From assembly GCF_000832125.1 (NCBI RefSeq), contig NZ_JPRK01000008.1, positions 405,356 through 469,355 on the forward strand: DNA of 64,000 nt, given 5' to 3'. Below are positions 8,170 through 17,172 of this stretch, one piece after another. The translations under genes and the position numbers were made by a program. This DNA comes from Flavobacterium hibernum (GTDB lineage Bacteria > Bacteroidota > Bacteroidia > Flavobacteriales > Flavobacteriaceae). Numbering within the stretch: position 1 is the first letter of the stretch; every line of letters starts with the position of its first letter. The notes beneath the pieces are model-generated. The model did no database searches. It was not told where the DNA came from and saw only the letters and a program-made list of their open reading frames with translations.

Positions 8170-8218
8170 TTAATTGTTTAATCGTTTTGACGAAAAAAAT
8201 TAACGATTAAACAGTTAA
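8170..8218. repeat. 17-bp inverted repeat between CBS gene and nadK
   Basis: The arm TTAATTGTTTAATCGTT (8170-8186) pairs with 8202-8218 over 17 positions, one of them G-U, around a 15-base loop. No T-run follows on the plus strand, so it is a poor terminator. It may be an operator or a stabilising 3' hairpin. Two further ATTAAAC words follow up to the nadK start. Confidence 0.55.
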
Positions 8219-8241
8219 ACAAAAAATCGATTAAACACCAG

Positions 8242-9129
8242 ATGAAAGTAGCCATTTACGGACAGTATTATCAAAACAGTACAGAGCCCATTATCAAAGA
8301 CATTTTTATTTTTTTCAATACTAACAATGTCGAAATGGTAATTGAAGAGAACTTTCTGAAAATGCTTCACGAAAAGCAACTTGTCAAAAAGGAATACAAA
8401 ACCTTTTCTTCAAGCACTTCTCTAGATGATAGTTTTGACATGCTAATTAGTATTGGTGGCGACGGAACGATTTTAAGAGCTGCGACCTTAGTTCGTAATT
8501 CCGGCGTACCCATATTAGGTATAAATGCAGGAAGATTAGGTTTCTTGGCAACTGTTCCAAAAGAAAGTATTGATAATTTTTTACAATTTACTATTGATAA
8601 AAATTACACAATATCCGAAAGAACTCTACTAAGCTTGACTTGCGAACCAAAAAATGATGCAATTGAAGACAGTTTAAATTTCGCCATGAATGAAGTTACA
8701 GTAAGCAGAAAAGATACTACTTCGATGATTACTGTAGAAACTTATCTAAACAATGAATATTTAAATTCATACTGGGCAGATGGTTTAATAATTTCTACAC
8801 CTACAGGTTCTACAGGATATTCGCTAAGTTGCGGTGGACCAATTTTAACTCCAAATGTCGAAAGTTTAGTTATTACACCTATTGCTCCGCACAATTTAAA
8901 TGCAAGACCGCTTGTAATACCTGACAATACCGAAATTAAACTTCGAGTTACAGGAAGAGAAGATCAATATTTAGTTTCCTTAGATTCCAGAATTACTTCA
9001 ATCAAAAATGAATCAATTCTAAAGATCAAAAAAACTGATTTCAAAATAAGAATGGTCGAAATTCCAGGCGAAACTTTCTTAAAAACACTGAGAAACAAAT
9101 TACTTTGGGGTGAAGACAAGAGAAATTAA
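8242..9129 (+). CDS. nadK: NAD kinase
   Basis: NAD kinase phosphorylates NAD to NADP using ATP or polyphosphate in the cytosol. The 295-residue protein contains the hallmark GGDGT (72-76, catalytic Asp74), followed by GINAGRLGFLA, the NE/D region (NEVTVSRK), and the substrate-binding segment ADGLIISTPTGSTGYSLS with the conserved GGP. The length is typical. The gene stands between the CBS/ACT protein and the envelope operon, whose own promoter begins at about 9256. A TTTG-type box for nadK itself is not evident; the spacer is filled by an inverted repeat. Confidence 0.96.
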   Translation: MKVAIYGQYYQNSTEPIIKDIFIFFNTNNVEMVIEENFLKMLHEKQLVKKEYKTFSSSTSLDDSFDMLISIGGDGTILRAATLVRNSGVPILGINAGRLGFLATVPKESIDNFLQFTIDKNYTISERTLLSLTCEPKNDAIEDSLNFAMNEVTVSRKDTTSMITVETYLNNEYLNSYWADGLIISTPTGSTGYSLSCGGPILTPNVESLVITPIAPHNLNARPLVIPDNTEIKLRVTGREDQYLVSLDSRITSIKNESILKIKKTDFKIRMVEIPGETFLKTLRNKLLWGEDKRN

Positions 9130-9255
9130 GCTATTTTCTGACTCATCACTATACGATAATACTATATTTTCCCGTTCTGCATGTAGCGAATCGCCATTAA
9201 ATATGCCTAAATCATACTGTAAATTGAAAAAAAAGCACATTTAACTAAAGGAACG

Positions 9256-9284
9256 TTGATTCGTATCGATAATTATTATATTTG
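9256..9284 (+). promoter_or_regulatory. Promoter of the DUF6089-uppS-bamA-ompH operon
   Basis: TTG at 9256-9258 and TATATTTG at 9277-9284, 18 bases apart, fit the Flavobacterium consensus (TTG, 17-23 bases, TAnnTTTG) exactly. The first gene starts 19 bases after the -7 box. This is the best promoter match in the window. Confidence 0.75.
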
Positions 9285-9302
9285 CACGCAATTTTGAATT
9301 AA

Positions 9303-9992
9303 ATGAAGAAAATTTTTAATTTATTGTTATGTTTTTTCCCCTTTATCACACTAAATGCTCAAATCAATGAGCTTGGTGTTTTTCTTGGTGGAAGTAACTT
9401 TGTTGGTGATGTAGGAAGCACTACTTATATTGCACCGGAAAAACTAGCTTTTGGCGTTTTGTATAAGTGGAATAAAAGCCCGCGTCACGCTTATCGTTTT
9501 TCGTACACACAGTCAACAGTTGTTGGAAACGATCTAGACTCAGACGAATCAGGAAGAAACAAAAGAGGTTACCGTTTTGAAAACAATATAAAAGAATTCT
9601 CAGCAGGATTAGAATTCAATTTTTTTGATTTTAATTTGCATGATTATCATCGAAAAATAACTCCTTATATATTTTCAGGCGTAAATTTTATCCTTTATGA
9701 TCAATTGTACCGTTTTAAAACAACGCCAAACGTAGTAAATTCACAAAATTCAAATTCGTTTGCTATACCTATTATATTAGGAATAAAATCAAATATAGCA
9801 CCGCATCTCGTTCTTGGTGTCGAAGTTGGAGCACGATACACCTTTACAGATGATATCGACTCAAGCAACCCAAATACAAAAAACACAAACATTTTCCAGT
9901 TTGGAAATTTAAATAATAATGACTGGTATGTCTTCTCGGGTGTTACTTTAACGTATACCTTTGGACAAAAACCTTGCTATTGCGCATATTAA
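9303..9992 (+). CDS. DUF6089 outer-membrane beta-barrel protein
   Basis: A protein of 229 residues with a signal peptide (cleavage after LNAQ, about residue 19). The rest alternates polar and hydrophobic residues with many Gly and aromatics, ending in a strand before an unusual CYCAY tail. It has the pattern of DUF6089, small beta-barrels found next to uppS and bamA in Bacteroidota. The conserved start of the domain reads ELGVFLGGSNFVGDVG. It is the first gene of the envelope operon and ends six bases before the uppS start. Its place beside the outer-membrane insertase suggests an envelope role, but none is established. Confidence 0.85.
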   Translation: MKKIFNLLLCFFPFITLNAQINELGVFLGGSNFVGDVGSTTYIAPEKLAFGVLYKWNKSPRHAYRFSYTQSTVVGNDLDSDESGRNKRGYRFENNIKEFSAGLEFNFFDFNLHDYHRKITPYIFSGVNFILYDQLYRFKTTPNVVNSQNSNSFAIPIILGIKSNIAPHLVLGVEVGARYTFTDDIDSSNPNTKNTNIFQFGNLNNNDWYVFSGVTLTYTFGQKPCYCAY

Positions 9993-9997
9993 CAACA

Positions 9998-10738
9998 ATG
10001 AATTTAATAGACTCTATAGATCACACAAACTTACCCAAACATCTGGCCATTATTATGGACGGGAATGGTCGTTGGGCAAAACAACAAGGTTTTTTGAGAG
10101 CATTTGGCCATGAAAACGGAACAAAATCTGTAAAAAAAACAATTACAACTTGTGCCAAACTTGGCATTGAGTATTTAACATTATATGCTTTTTCTACTGA
10201 AAACTGGAACCGTCCTAAACTAGAGGTTGAAGCATTAATGAGAATTTTAATCAATTCCTTAAAAAAAGAACTTGGTACTTTACAAGAAAACAATATCAGA
10301 CTTAATGCTATTGGTAACCTTGAAAAATTACCAAAATCAGCTCAAAAAGAGCTATTGGATGTGATTGATAAAACAAAAAATAATACACGTCTTACTCTAA
10401 CCCTGGCTTTAAGTTACGGATCAAGAGAAGAATTGGTAAATGCCGTGAGAATCATCAGTGATAAAGTTAAAAATAATATAATTTCAATAGACGCTATTGA
10501 CGATTCAATTATAAATGAGCATCTTTACACGCAAAATTTACCTGACGTAGATTTATTAATAAGAACAAGTGGAGAACATAGAATAAGTAATTTTTTGCTA
10601 TGGCAGATCGCCTATGCAGAATTATATTTTACTAATGTCTTATGGCCAGACTTTAAAGACCAAGATTTATATGAGGCTATTATTAGTTATCAAAAAAGAG
10701 AACGTAGATTTGGAAAAACCAGTGAACAAATTAAATAA
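9998..10738 (+). CDS. uppS: Undecaprenyl diphosphate synthase (isoprenyl transferase)
   Basis: UppS makes C55 undecaprenyl diphosphate from farnesyl diphosphate and isopentenyl diphosphate, the lipid carrier for peptidoglycan and O-antigen. I take the ATG at 9998; an upstream TTG would overlap the preceding gene. The 246-residue product has MDGNGRWAK (catalytic Asp21), the YLTLYAFSTENW strand, and the C-terminal DLLIRTSGEHRISNFLLWQ with the usual RTGGE altered to RTSGE. WPDF near the end is also typical. It overlaps the bamA start by 17 bases, so the two are translationally coupled. No transit peptide is present, as expected for a cytosolic, membrane-associated enzyme. Confidence 0.95.
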   Translation: MNLIDSIDHTNLPKHLAIIMDGNGRWAKQQGFLRAFGHENGTKSVKKTITTCAKLGIEYLTLYAFSTENWNRPKLEVEALMRILINSLKKELGTLQENNIRLNAIGNLEKLPKSAQKELLDVIDKTKNNTRLTLTLALSYGSREELVNAVRIISDKVKNNIISIDAIDDSIINEHLYTQNLPDVDLLIRTSGEHRISNFLLWQIAYAELYFTNVLWPDFKDQDLYEAIISYQKRERRFGKTSEQIK

Positions 10739-13418
10739 TTTTTTAGTGTTACAAAAAAGAATACAAATAGTCTTTACCCTAATCCTTTTGGGTAGTTTTT
10801 CACAAATAAAAGCACAAGAAAGAGTTCCTTTTGATCAAGGAAAAAAATATATTCTTGCTAAAGTTTCTGTTGTTGGTAAAATAAGCTTCAATGAACAAAC
10901 TGTTGTTACTTTCTCTGGCCTTCAAAAAGGGCAAGAAATAACAGTTCCCGGTGAAGAAATTAGTAGTGCAATTAAAAAATTAGGAAAGCTTGGTCTTTTT
11001 GATGAGATTTCTTTTTACGTAAATAAAGTCGAAAACGACAGTATCTTTTTGGACCTAAACATTGTTGAACTTCCTAAGTTAAACGAAGTAAAGTTTGTTG
11101 GTATTAAGAAAAGTAAAGTCGAAGGATTAATTAAGGACAACAATTTGACCAAAAATAAAATTGTCAACGAAAACTTAATTACCACGACTAAAAACTACAT
11201 CGAAAACAAATACAAAAAAGATGGTTTTTATAACACCAAAGTTACTATTACAAACACTCCTGACACCATAAATGGTCATCAGGTAAATATGCTTGTTCGG
11301 GTAGATAAAGGAGACAAAGTAAAAATTAGCAGCATTGACTTCATTGGTAACAAACAACTTACTTCAAGTCAACTTAGAGGCGCAATGAAAGACACTAAAC
11401 AAAAAAATGTCCTTCGTGTTTTAAAATCTTCAAAATTTATACCTGAAAAATATAAGACTGACTTAGAAAAAGTTGTTGCTGCTTATAAAGAAAAAGGATA
11501 TCGTGATGCTCGTATTATTTATGACTCTGTTACTTACAACAAGGACAAAAATATGCTTGCTATTAAAATCAAAATGGAAGAAGGAAACAAATATTATTTT
11601 GGTAATATTAAGTTCTTAGGAAATACTGTTTACTCTGATCAATTATTAAATCGTTATTTAGGAATTAAAAAAGGCGAAACTTATAACGGAGTTTTACTTG
11701 AAAAACGAATTGCAGACAAATCAAAACCAGATGCTGAAGACATTACCAACTTATACCAAAACAATGGTTATTTGTTTTCTAATGTTAATGCTGTAGAGGT
11801 AAAAACAGTTAACGATACTATCGATTTTGAAATTAGAGTTACGGAAGGTCCAATTGCTTATTTCAACAAAATATCTGTTGTAGGAAACGATAAAACAAAC
11901 GATCACGTTATTTATCGCGAACTTAGAACTAAGCCGGGTGAAAAATATAGTAAAGAACAATTAGTTAGAACTATTCGTGAAATTGGACAATTAGGATTCT
12001 TTGATCCTGAGGCTATTGATCCAAAATTCAAAAATGTTGACGCTGGTGCAGGAACAGTTGATATTGAGTATCATGTTGTAGAAAAAGGATCTAGCCAGGT
12101 TGAGCTTCAAGGAGGTTATGGTGGTGGTGGTTTCATTGGAACTTTAGGACTATCTTTTAATAATTTCTCTGCAAGAAAATTATTTGATAAAGAAGCATAC
12201 AAGCCTTTACCAATGGGAGACGGTCAAAAAGTAGCACTTCGTTTACAAGGAAGTACATATTTCCAGACTTATAGTTTATCATTCTCAGAGCCATGGTTTG
12301 GAGGAAAAAAACCTGTACAATTTAGTTCATCTATCTCATACAGTAAGCAATTCTTAAACAATTACGCTACTAATACTGTAGACAAAAGTAAAAGCTTTAA
12401 CATCTTAACATTACAAGTTGGTTTAGCAAAAAGACTTACCGTGCCGGATGATTATTTTGTATTATCACAATCTATTAGTTACCAACATTATGATTTAAAT
12501 AACTACAACACTGGTTTATTTACTTTTGGTAACGGTGCATCAAGAAACTTAGCATACACTATTGGATTATCAAGAAGTAATAAAGGGGTTAACCCAATAT
12601 TCCCAACATACGGTTCAGAGTTTAGTATTTCTGCAAAAGTAACTCCTCCTTACTCTTTATTTAATGGAGTTGATTACGGAGATTTACAGAATCAAAAAGA
12701 ATACAAATCTCGATATACAGGAGTAGCAACTTCTGGTGTAGACGGACAACCGCTTAATCCTGGTGATTATGTAAAAACTGCAACAATAAACGGTCAAACA
12801 GGAACAGTAAGTGTTGGATCTGATTTTGCAAATGCAGATACTGACCAAGGAAAAGTGGATCAAAAGAAATACAACTGGTTAGAATACTATAAAGTAAAAT
12901 TCAAAGCAGATTGGTATACTAAAATTTATGGTAAACTAGTATTAAGAACATTAACAGAGTTTGGTTTCTTAGGAGCTTACGATCAGTCTAGAGGTGTTGT
13001 GCCATTTGAGCGTTTCTATTTAGGAGGAGACGGTATGGCAAATTACTCGATGGATGGTAGAGAAACGATCCAATTAAGAGGTTATAAAAATAACGCCTTA
13101 ACTCCTGTAAACGCAAATGGAGACCCAATTGGAGCAACTATTTATAATAAATTCTCTATGGAACTACGTTATCCAATTACATTAAAATCTTCTGCATCGA
13201 TTTATGCATTAGCATTTTTAGAGGCTGGATCATCTTACCCTACGTTTAAAGATTATAACCCATTTGATTTGAGCCGTTCTGCAGGTGTTGGTTTACGTGT
13301 ATTCATGCCAGCATTTGGATTATTAGGTATTGATTGGGGTTACGGTTTCGATCCACAGCCTGGAGAAACTAAAGCACACGGTAAAGAAATTCACTTTATT
13401 ATTGGACAACAGTTTTAG
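10722..13418 (+). CDS. bamA: Outer-membrane protein assembly factor BamA
   Basis: BamA is the essential Omp85-family insertase that folds beta-barrel proteins into the outer membrane. I prefer the GTG at 10722, inside the end of uppS, because it gives a signal peptide (cleavage after IKAQ, about residue 32). GTG 10746 is an alternative, and longer starts would read deep into uppS. The 898-residue protein then has about five POTRA domains (residues ~35-450; repeated phrases such as KISSIDFIGNKQL and YFNKISVVGND) and a C-terminal 16-stranded barrel with the conserved VPFERFYLGGDG and RGY elements (the VRGF-type loop), ending in IIGQQF with the expected terminal Phe. The downstream Skp-like genes support the assignment. 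Confidence 0.95.
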   Translation: MNKLNNFLVLQKRIQIVFTLILLGSFSQIKAQERVPFDQGKKYILAKVSVVGKISFNEQTVVTFSGLQKGQEITVPGEEISSAIKKLGKLGLFDEISFYVNKVENDSIFLDLNIVELPKLNEVKFVGIKKSKVEGLIKDNNLTKNKIVNENLITTTKNYIENKYKKDGFYNTKVTITNTPDTINGHQVNMLVRVDKGDKVKISSIDFIGNKQLTSSQLRGAMKDTKQKNVLRVLKSSKFIPEKYKTDLEKVVAAYKEKGYRDARIIYDSVTYNKDKNMLAIKIKMEEGNKYYFGNIKFLGNTVYSDQLLNRYLGIKKGETYNGVLLEKRIADKSKPDAEDITNLYQNNGYLFSNVNAVEVKTVNDTIDFEIRVTEGPIAYFNKISVVGNDKTNDHVIYRELRTKPGEKYSKEQLVRTIREIGQLGFFDPEAIDPKFKNVDAGAGTVDIEYHVVEKGSSQVELQGGYGGGGFIGTLGLSFNNFSARKLFDKEAYKPLPMGDGQKVALRLQGSTYFQTYSLSFSEPWFGGKKPVQFSSSISYSKQFLNNYATNTVDKSKSFNILTLQVGLAKRLTVPDDYFVLSQSISYQHYDLNNYNTGLFTFGNGASRNLAYTIGLSRSNKGVNPIFPTYGSEFSISAKVTPPYSLFNGVDYGDLQNQKEYKSRYTGVATSGVDGQPLNPGDYVKTATINGQTGTVSVGSDFANADTDQGKVDQKKYNWLEYYKVKFKADWYTKIYGKLVLRTLTEFGFLGAYDQSRGVVPFERFYLGGDGMANYSMDGRETIQLRGYKNNALTPVNANGDPIGATIYNKFSMELRYPITLKSSASIYALAFLEAGSSYPTFKDYNPFDLSRSAGVGLRVFMPAFGLLGIDWGYGFDPQPGETKAHGKEIHFIIGQQF

Positions 13419-13465
13419 TAGAAATTTTAGTACATTTGCTTGAAATTTTGAAATTAACTAATGTT

Positions 13466-14485
13466 ATGAGAAAACAAATTTTATTTATATTTTTAGCCCT
13501 GATCGTAGCAAGTACCATTGATGCTCAAACGAGAACAACAAGGATTGGCTACATTGACATGGAATATATTTTGGAAAATGTTTCTGATTACAAAGAAGCG
13601 AAAGCTCAATTAGAGTTAAAAGCTCAAAAGTGGAAACAAGATATAGAAGCAAAAAAACTTGACATTAATAAACTTAAGGAAGGGCTTAAAGCCGAAAGAG
13701 CTTTACTTACTAAAGAACTTATTGATGAAAGAGAAACTGAAATTAAATTTCTAGAAGACGAAATGCTGGATTATCAGCAAAAACAATTTGGAGCTGATGG
13801 AAATTTAATTCATCAAAAAGCAGCATTGGCCAAGCCTATCCAAGACCAGGTTTTTACTGCGGTTCAAGATATTGCCGAAGCAAAAAATTATGATTTTGTT
13901 TTTGACAAATCATCAGATTTAACAATGCTTTTTAGTAATAAAAAATTTGATATTAGCGATCAAGTTATTCGTATTCTAAACAGAACTGATAAACGTGAGC
14001 AATTAACTAAAAAACAGTTAAAAGATCAGGAGATTAAAGAAAGTAAAGAAAACGCGATTGATGAAAATCCGGCATTACAAGACCGTCAAAAAGTACTAGA
14101 CGAGAAAAAGGCTGCCAGAGAAAAATTAATTGAAGACAGACGATTAGAGCAAGAAGCTAAGAAAAAAGAATACGACGACAGAAGAAAAGCAATTGCAGCC
14201 GAAAGAGAAGCTAAAAAAAATGGCACGGTTTCTGAACCTGCTAAAACAGACGCAACAGCAAAACCTGCTACAACAGGAACAGATGCAACTGCCAAGCCTG
14301 CTGCTGCCACAGGAACAGAAACAACAACTGAACCAGCTGTTGATAAAGCTGCAGAAAGACAAAAACTTTACGAGCAGCGCAAAAAAGAGTTAGAAGATAG
14401 AAGAAAGAAAATTTTAGAAGAAAGAGAAGCGGCTAAAAAAGCGAAAGAGGCCGAAACACAAAAAACAAATACGACCAATAATTAA
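13466..14485 (+). CDS. OmpH/Skp-family periplasmic chaperone, long form
   Basis: I start at ATG 13466; the preceding TTG would place charged residues before the signal peptide. The 339 residues begin with a signal (after TIDAQ, about residue 22) and an OmpH/Skp domain (~25-170) opening with RIGYIDMEYILENV. This domain binds unfolded outer-membrane proteins in the periplasm. A tail of about 165 residues follows, made of Lys/Glu/Arg-rich helix split by a Thr/Ala/Pro linker (TDATAKPATTGTDATAKPAA) and ending in further charged coiled coil. Ordinary Skp is about 160 residues, so the tail is an addition. It is next to bamA and followed by a normal-length paralogue. Confidence 0.88.
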   Translation: MRKQILFIFLALIVASTIDAQTRTTRIGYIDMEYILENVSDYKEAKAQLELKAQKWKQDIEAKKLDINKLKEGLKAERALLTKELIDERETEIKFLEDEMLDYQQKQFGADGNLIHQKAALAKPIQDQVFTAVQDIAEAKNYDFVFDKSSDLTMLFSNKKFDISDQVIRILNRTDKREQLTKKQLKDQEIKESKENAIDENPALQDRQKVLDEKKAAREKLIEDRRLEQEAKKKEYDDRRKAIAAEREAKKNGTVSEPAKTDATAKPATTGTDATAKPAAATGTETTTEPAVDKAAERQKLYEQRKKELEDRRKKILEEREAAKKAKEAETQKTNTTNN

Positions 14486-14500
14486 TTAATATTTTTAAAA

Positions 14501-15004
14501 ATGATGAAACAAATCAAAACTTTACTAATTGCTGCAATACTAATTTTAGGAGCAAGTAACACAATGAACGCACAAGCTAAGGTAGCTCATGTTGATGTTA
14601 GCGAGATTATGTCGAAAATGCCTGCAATGCTAGATGCACAAAATCAACTACAAAAATTAAGTGGTACATATGATGCAGAATACAAAAAAATGGTTGACGA
14701 ATATCAAGTAAAAATCAAAAAGTACGAAGCTGAAGCTACAACTGTATCTGAAGCAATCAACACTGATCGTTCTAAAGAAGTACAAGACATGCAAAAGAGA
14801 ATTGTTGACTACAGAGACAATGCTCAAAAAGAATTGCAACAAAAAGAAACTGACATCGTTAAACCATTAATGGAAAAAGTAAGAGCTTCTATCCAAAAAG
14901 TTGGAAAAGCTAAAGGTTTCCAATATGTGTTAGATGGTTCTACTCTTTTATTAGCTGATGGTCCAAACATTACTGCTGATGTAAAAAAAGATTTAGGATT
15001 CTAA
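14501..15004 (+). CDS. OmpH/Skp-family periplasmic chaperone, short form
   Basis: A 167-residue protein with a signal peptide (after MNAQ, ~residue 25) and a typical Skp/OmpH domain: KVAHVDVSEIMSKMPAM at the start, a long central coiled coil (~45-125, the tentacle region), and VLDGSTLLL returning to the beta base. Skp trimers escort unfolded outer-membrane proteins to BamA. It lies 15 bases after the long paralogue in the same operon, and a strong terminator follows. The two tandem chaperones may form mixed or separate trimers. Confidence 0.92.
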   Translation: MMKQIKTLLIAAILILGASNTMNAQAKVAHVDVSEIMSKMPAMLDAQNQLQKLSGTYDAEYKKMVDEYQVKIKKYEAEATTVSEAINTDRSKEVQDMQKRIVDYRDNAQKELQQKETDIVKPLMEKVRASIQKVGKAKGFQYVLDGSTLLLADGPNITADVKKDLGF

Positions 15005-15023
15005 AAACGAATTTCTTTCAATC

Positions 15024-15065
15024 AAAACTGTCCAAACTTTTAGAAAGTTTGGACAGTTTTTTTTT
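15024..15065 (+). terminator. Rho-independent terminator of the envelope operon
   Basis: A 17-bp perfect stem (15024-15040 with 15044-15060, arm AAAACTGTCCAAACTTT) with a 3-base loop is followed by a T-run to 15065, 20 bases after the last ompH stop. It separates the operon from murI. Confidence 0.93.
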
Positions 15066-15143
15066 ACAATAAAATAAGATTAAAAATCCTTAATATTTGT
15101 AGATTTCCTTTAAATTGGAATATAAATTTATTTCAAAAAACAC

Positions 15144-15151
15144 TAAATTTG
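15144..15151 (+). promoter_or_regulatory. -7 box of murI, possibly leaderless transcript
   Basis: TAAATTTG matches TAnnTTTG and ends only four bases before the murI ATG at 15156. If used, transcription would start at or next to the start codon. A TTG at 15115-15117 is 26 bases upstream, slightly beyond the usual spacing. Confidence 0.5.
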
Positions 15152-15155
15152 TATT

Positions 15156-15932
15156 ATGACGAACAACAATCCTATAGGCGTTTTTGATTCCGGTATTGGA
15201 GGAACTTCCATCTGGAGCGCCATTCACGATCTACTTCCTAACGAAAAAACTATTTATTTGGCAGATAGTAAAAACGCTCCTTACGGTCAAAGAACAAAAG
15301 AAGAGATTGTTGTTTTAAGTAAAAAAAATGTAGATTTTTTACTCGAACAAAACTGCAAACTTATTGTTGTCGCTTGTAATACAGCAACAACAAATGCTAT
15401 TCGAGAACTTCGTGCAGATTATGACATTCCTTTTATTGGAATTGAACCGGCTATTAAACCAGCAGCAAACAATTCGAAGACGCAAGTTATTGGCATCTTA
15501 GCAACAAAAGGAACCTTAAATAGTGAGCTGTTTAATAAAACAGCAGAGATGTTTCAGAACACCAAAATAATTGAACAAGTAGGTTATGGACTTGTTCAAT
15601 TAATTGAAGATGGGAATTTAAATTCGCCTGAGATGACTCAATTACTTGAGTCTTATTTACAGCCAATGATTGAAGCCAATATTGACTATCTTGTTTTAGG
15701 TTGCAGTCATTACCCTTATTTGATTCCGCAGATTAAAAAAATCCTTCCGGAACACATTCAGATTATTGATTCTGGTGAGGCAGTTGCCAGACAAACTCAA
15801 AACATCTTACGCGAAAAAGTGGGTTTTACAGACCATTCAAAAAGTGATCCTGTATTTTATGTCAATTCAAATCCAGAAGTCTTAAAATCAATTTTAGATT
15901 ACAAATACCCTGTGATCGAAAAGGACTTTTAA
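15156..15932 (+). CDS. murI: Glutamate racemase
   Basis: MurI interconverts L- and D-glutamate to supply D-Glu for the peptidoglycan stem peptide. The 258-residue protein has the two catalytic cysteines in their motifs, Cys74 in VVACNTATTNA and Cys183 in LGCSHYPYL, plus the N-terminal GVFDSGIGG with Asp11 that binds substrate, and APYGQR at 41-46. The length is standard. It follows the Skp genes and is separated by a terminator. Its stop lies only four bases from the stop of the convergent barrel gene, with no clear terminator between them. Confidence 0.96.
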   Translation: MTNNNPIGVFDSGIGGTSIWSAIHDLLPNEKTIYLADSKNAPYGQRTKEEIVVLSKKNVDFLLEQNCKLIVVACNTATTNAIRELRADYDIPFIGIEPAIKPAANNSKTQVIGILATKGTLNSELFNKTAEMFQNTKIIEQVGYGLVQLIEDGNLNSPEMTQLLESYLQPMIEANIDYLVLGCSHYPYLIPQIKKILPEHIQIIDSGEAVARQTQNILREKVGFTDHSKSDPVFYVNSNPEVLKSILDYKYPVIEKDF

Positions 15933-15936
15933 AGTC

Positions 15937-17172
15937 TTATTCTATTTTTCGTTTAACAAACCAAATTCCGTCCAAAGATAAATTGAGTGATATTTTATGA
16001 TAATTTTCTTTAATTAAATTATCCGAAATCCTTCCTTTTTGTCCGTACGAATAGGAAATATTTAAAGACGAATATGTGTTTTCAATTGGTAAAGAAAGTC
16101 CAAAAGAAATTGCGGCATTATTAACTCTTTTACCATCAACTTCCAGGTAACCAGTATCAAAGTTCACACCGGTCGCATATTGAACTCTATCCCAGTATTT
16201 ACGAATATTCTTTTTGGGACTATAAGTAAATCCTAGGGCAAATCGATCTTGATTTACAAAATCACCATACAATTCAGATTGTTTAGTATTACTCCACAGA
16301 CTTCTTTCATAATCCAAAGTCATATTTAAGTTATTCTTGAAACGTTTACTTATACCTATACCCATTTCTAATGGCATGTAATAATCGTCTGTATCTGATG
16401 CTACATTAGACTCTACAGTTGTCACAACCTCATCTGCGACTGTTTGAACTGTCTGAACTTTTGAAGCTTTAATTTGCGTTGGCACTTTAAATGTTGTTGC
16501 AACAGTTAGTGTAGAATCAATTTTGTATTGCGCCCCCAAAGTTGCACGTACGCCACTATAATTTGTTTTTTTCTGAATACTCGTAATCGAATTCAAAATT
16601 AAAAAACTTCTATTATCATTCGTATTTCCAAACAACACAGATGCTGTTGCTCCTAGAGACAATTTCTTTCCGAATCGATATCCATACGATAAATCAAAAT
16701 TATTCAAACCACCAGAACCTGTTGCGGTTATATAGTAGTAATCCAGACTGTTTTCGATAGGTAATTTTAGGTTAGAAATTTTAAAGGTCGAACTCGAGTA
16801 CGGTCGCAATGAAGCACTAAATCCAGAGTTTTTACTAACCGGAAATGCAAAAGCAATATGTGAGAATTGAAAATTGTTACGGCTTTCGCTTCTGGAACCA
16901 CTTTGATAGGTTGTCATTATGGCTTTTCCACCAATATCGAACATAAAGTGATTTTGAGGCAGAAAACCAAGCGAAGCCGGATTCAAATTATTGATAAATG
17001 TATTGGACGGCAAAGCCATTCCAGAAGAACCAATTGATGGAATTTCACCAAAATCAGAATCATATAAACTCCCTACTCCATACAATGAATATGGCGAACT
17101 TGAAATACTTTGAGAGAATGAAGTTATCGACATTAATATGAAGCAACTTAAGTAGACTATTTTACTTTTCAT
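15937..17172 (-). CDS. Outer-membrane barrel protein, FadL/OmpP1-like
   Basis: A 411-residue protein with a signal peptide (cleaved after SFSQ, ~residue 20). The start of the mature part (SPYSLYGVGSLYD, then SGMALPSNTFINNLNPASLGFL) resembles the N-terminal plug pattern of the FadL/OmpP1/TodX long-chain-fatty-acid transporter family, and the rest has alternating strand character. Substrate is not predictable. The start codon immediately follows the stop of the DUF4270 lipoprotein gene, so the two are coupled; a functional pair at the outer membrane is plausible. Confidence 0.75.
   Translation of the reverse strand: MKSKIVYLSCFILMSITSFSQSISSSPYSLYGVGSLYDSDFGEIPSIGSSGMALPSNTFINNLNPASLGFLPQNHFMFDIGGKAIMTTYQSGSRSESRNNFQFSHIAFAFPVSKNSGFSASLRPYSSSTFKISNLKLPIENSLDYYYITATGSGGLNNFDLSYGYRFGKKLSLGATASVLFGNTNDNRSFLILNSITSIQKKTNYSGVRATLGAQYKIDSTLTVATTFKVPTQIKASKVQTVQTVADEVVTTVESNVASDTDDYYMPLEMGIGISKRFKNNLNMTLDYERSLWSNTKQSELYGDFVNQDRFALGFTYSPKKNIRKYWDRVQYATGVNFDTGYLEVDGKRVNNAAISFGLSLPIENTYSSLNISYSYGQKGRISDNLIKENYHKISLNLSLDGIWFVKRKIE

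Noticed and set aside
10614..10721. Longer bamA reading from 10614
   Set aside because: It would overlap uppS by 125 bases and put a hydrophilic segment before the signal peptide; the GTG at 10722 is more sensible.
14144..14362. Long opposite-strand frames (Ser/Cys-rich) inside the long Skp gene
   Set aside because: They are shadows of the Lys/Glu/Ala-rich codons of the real chaperone gene.
15924..15936. Palindrome GACTTTTAAAGTC at the murI/barrel gene junction
   Set aside because: Only 6-bp arms without a T-run; too weak to call a terminator.
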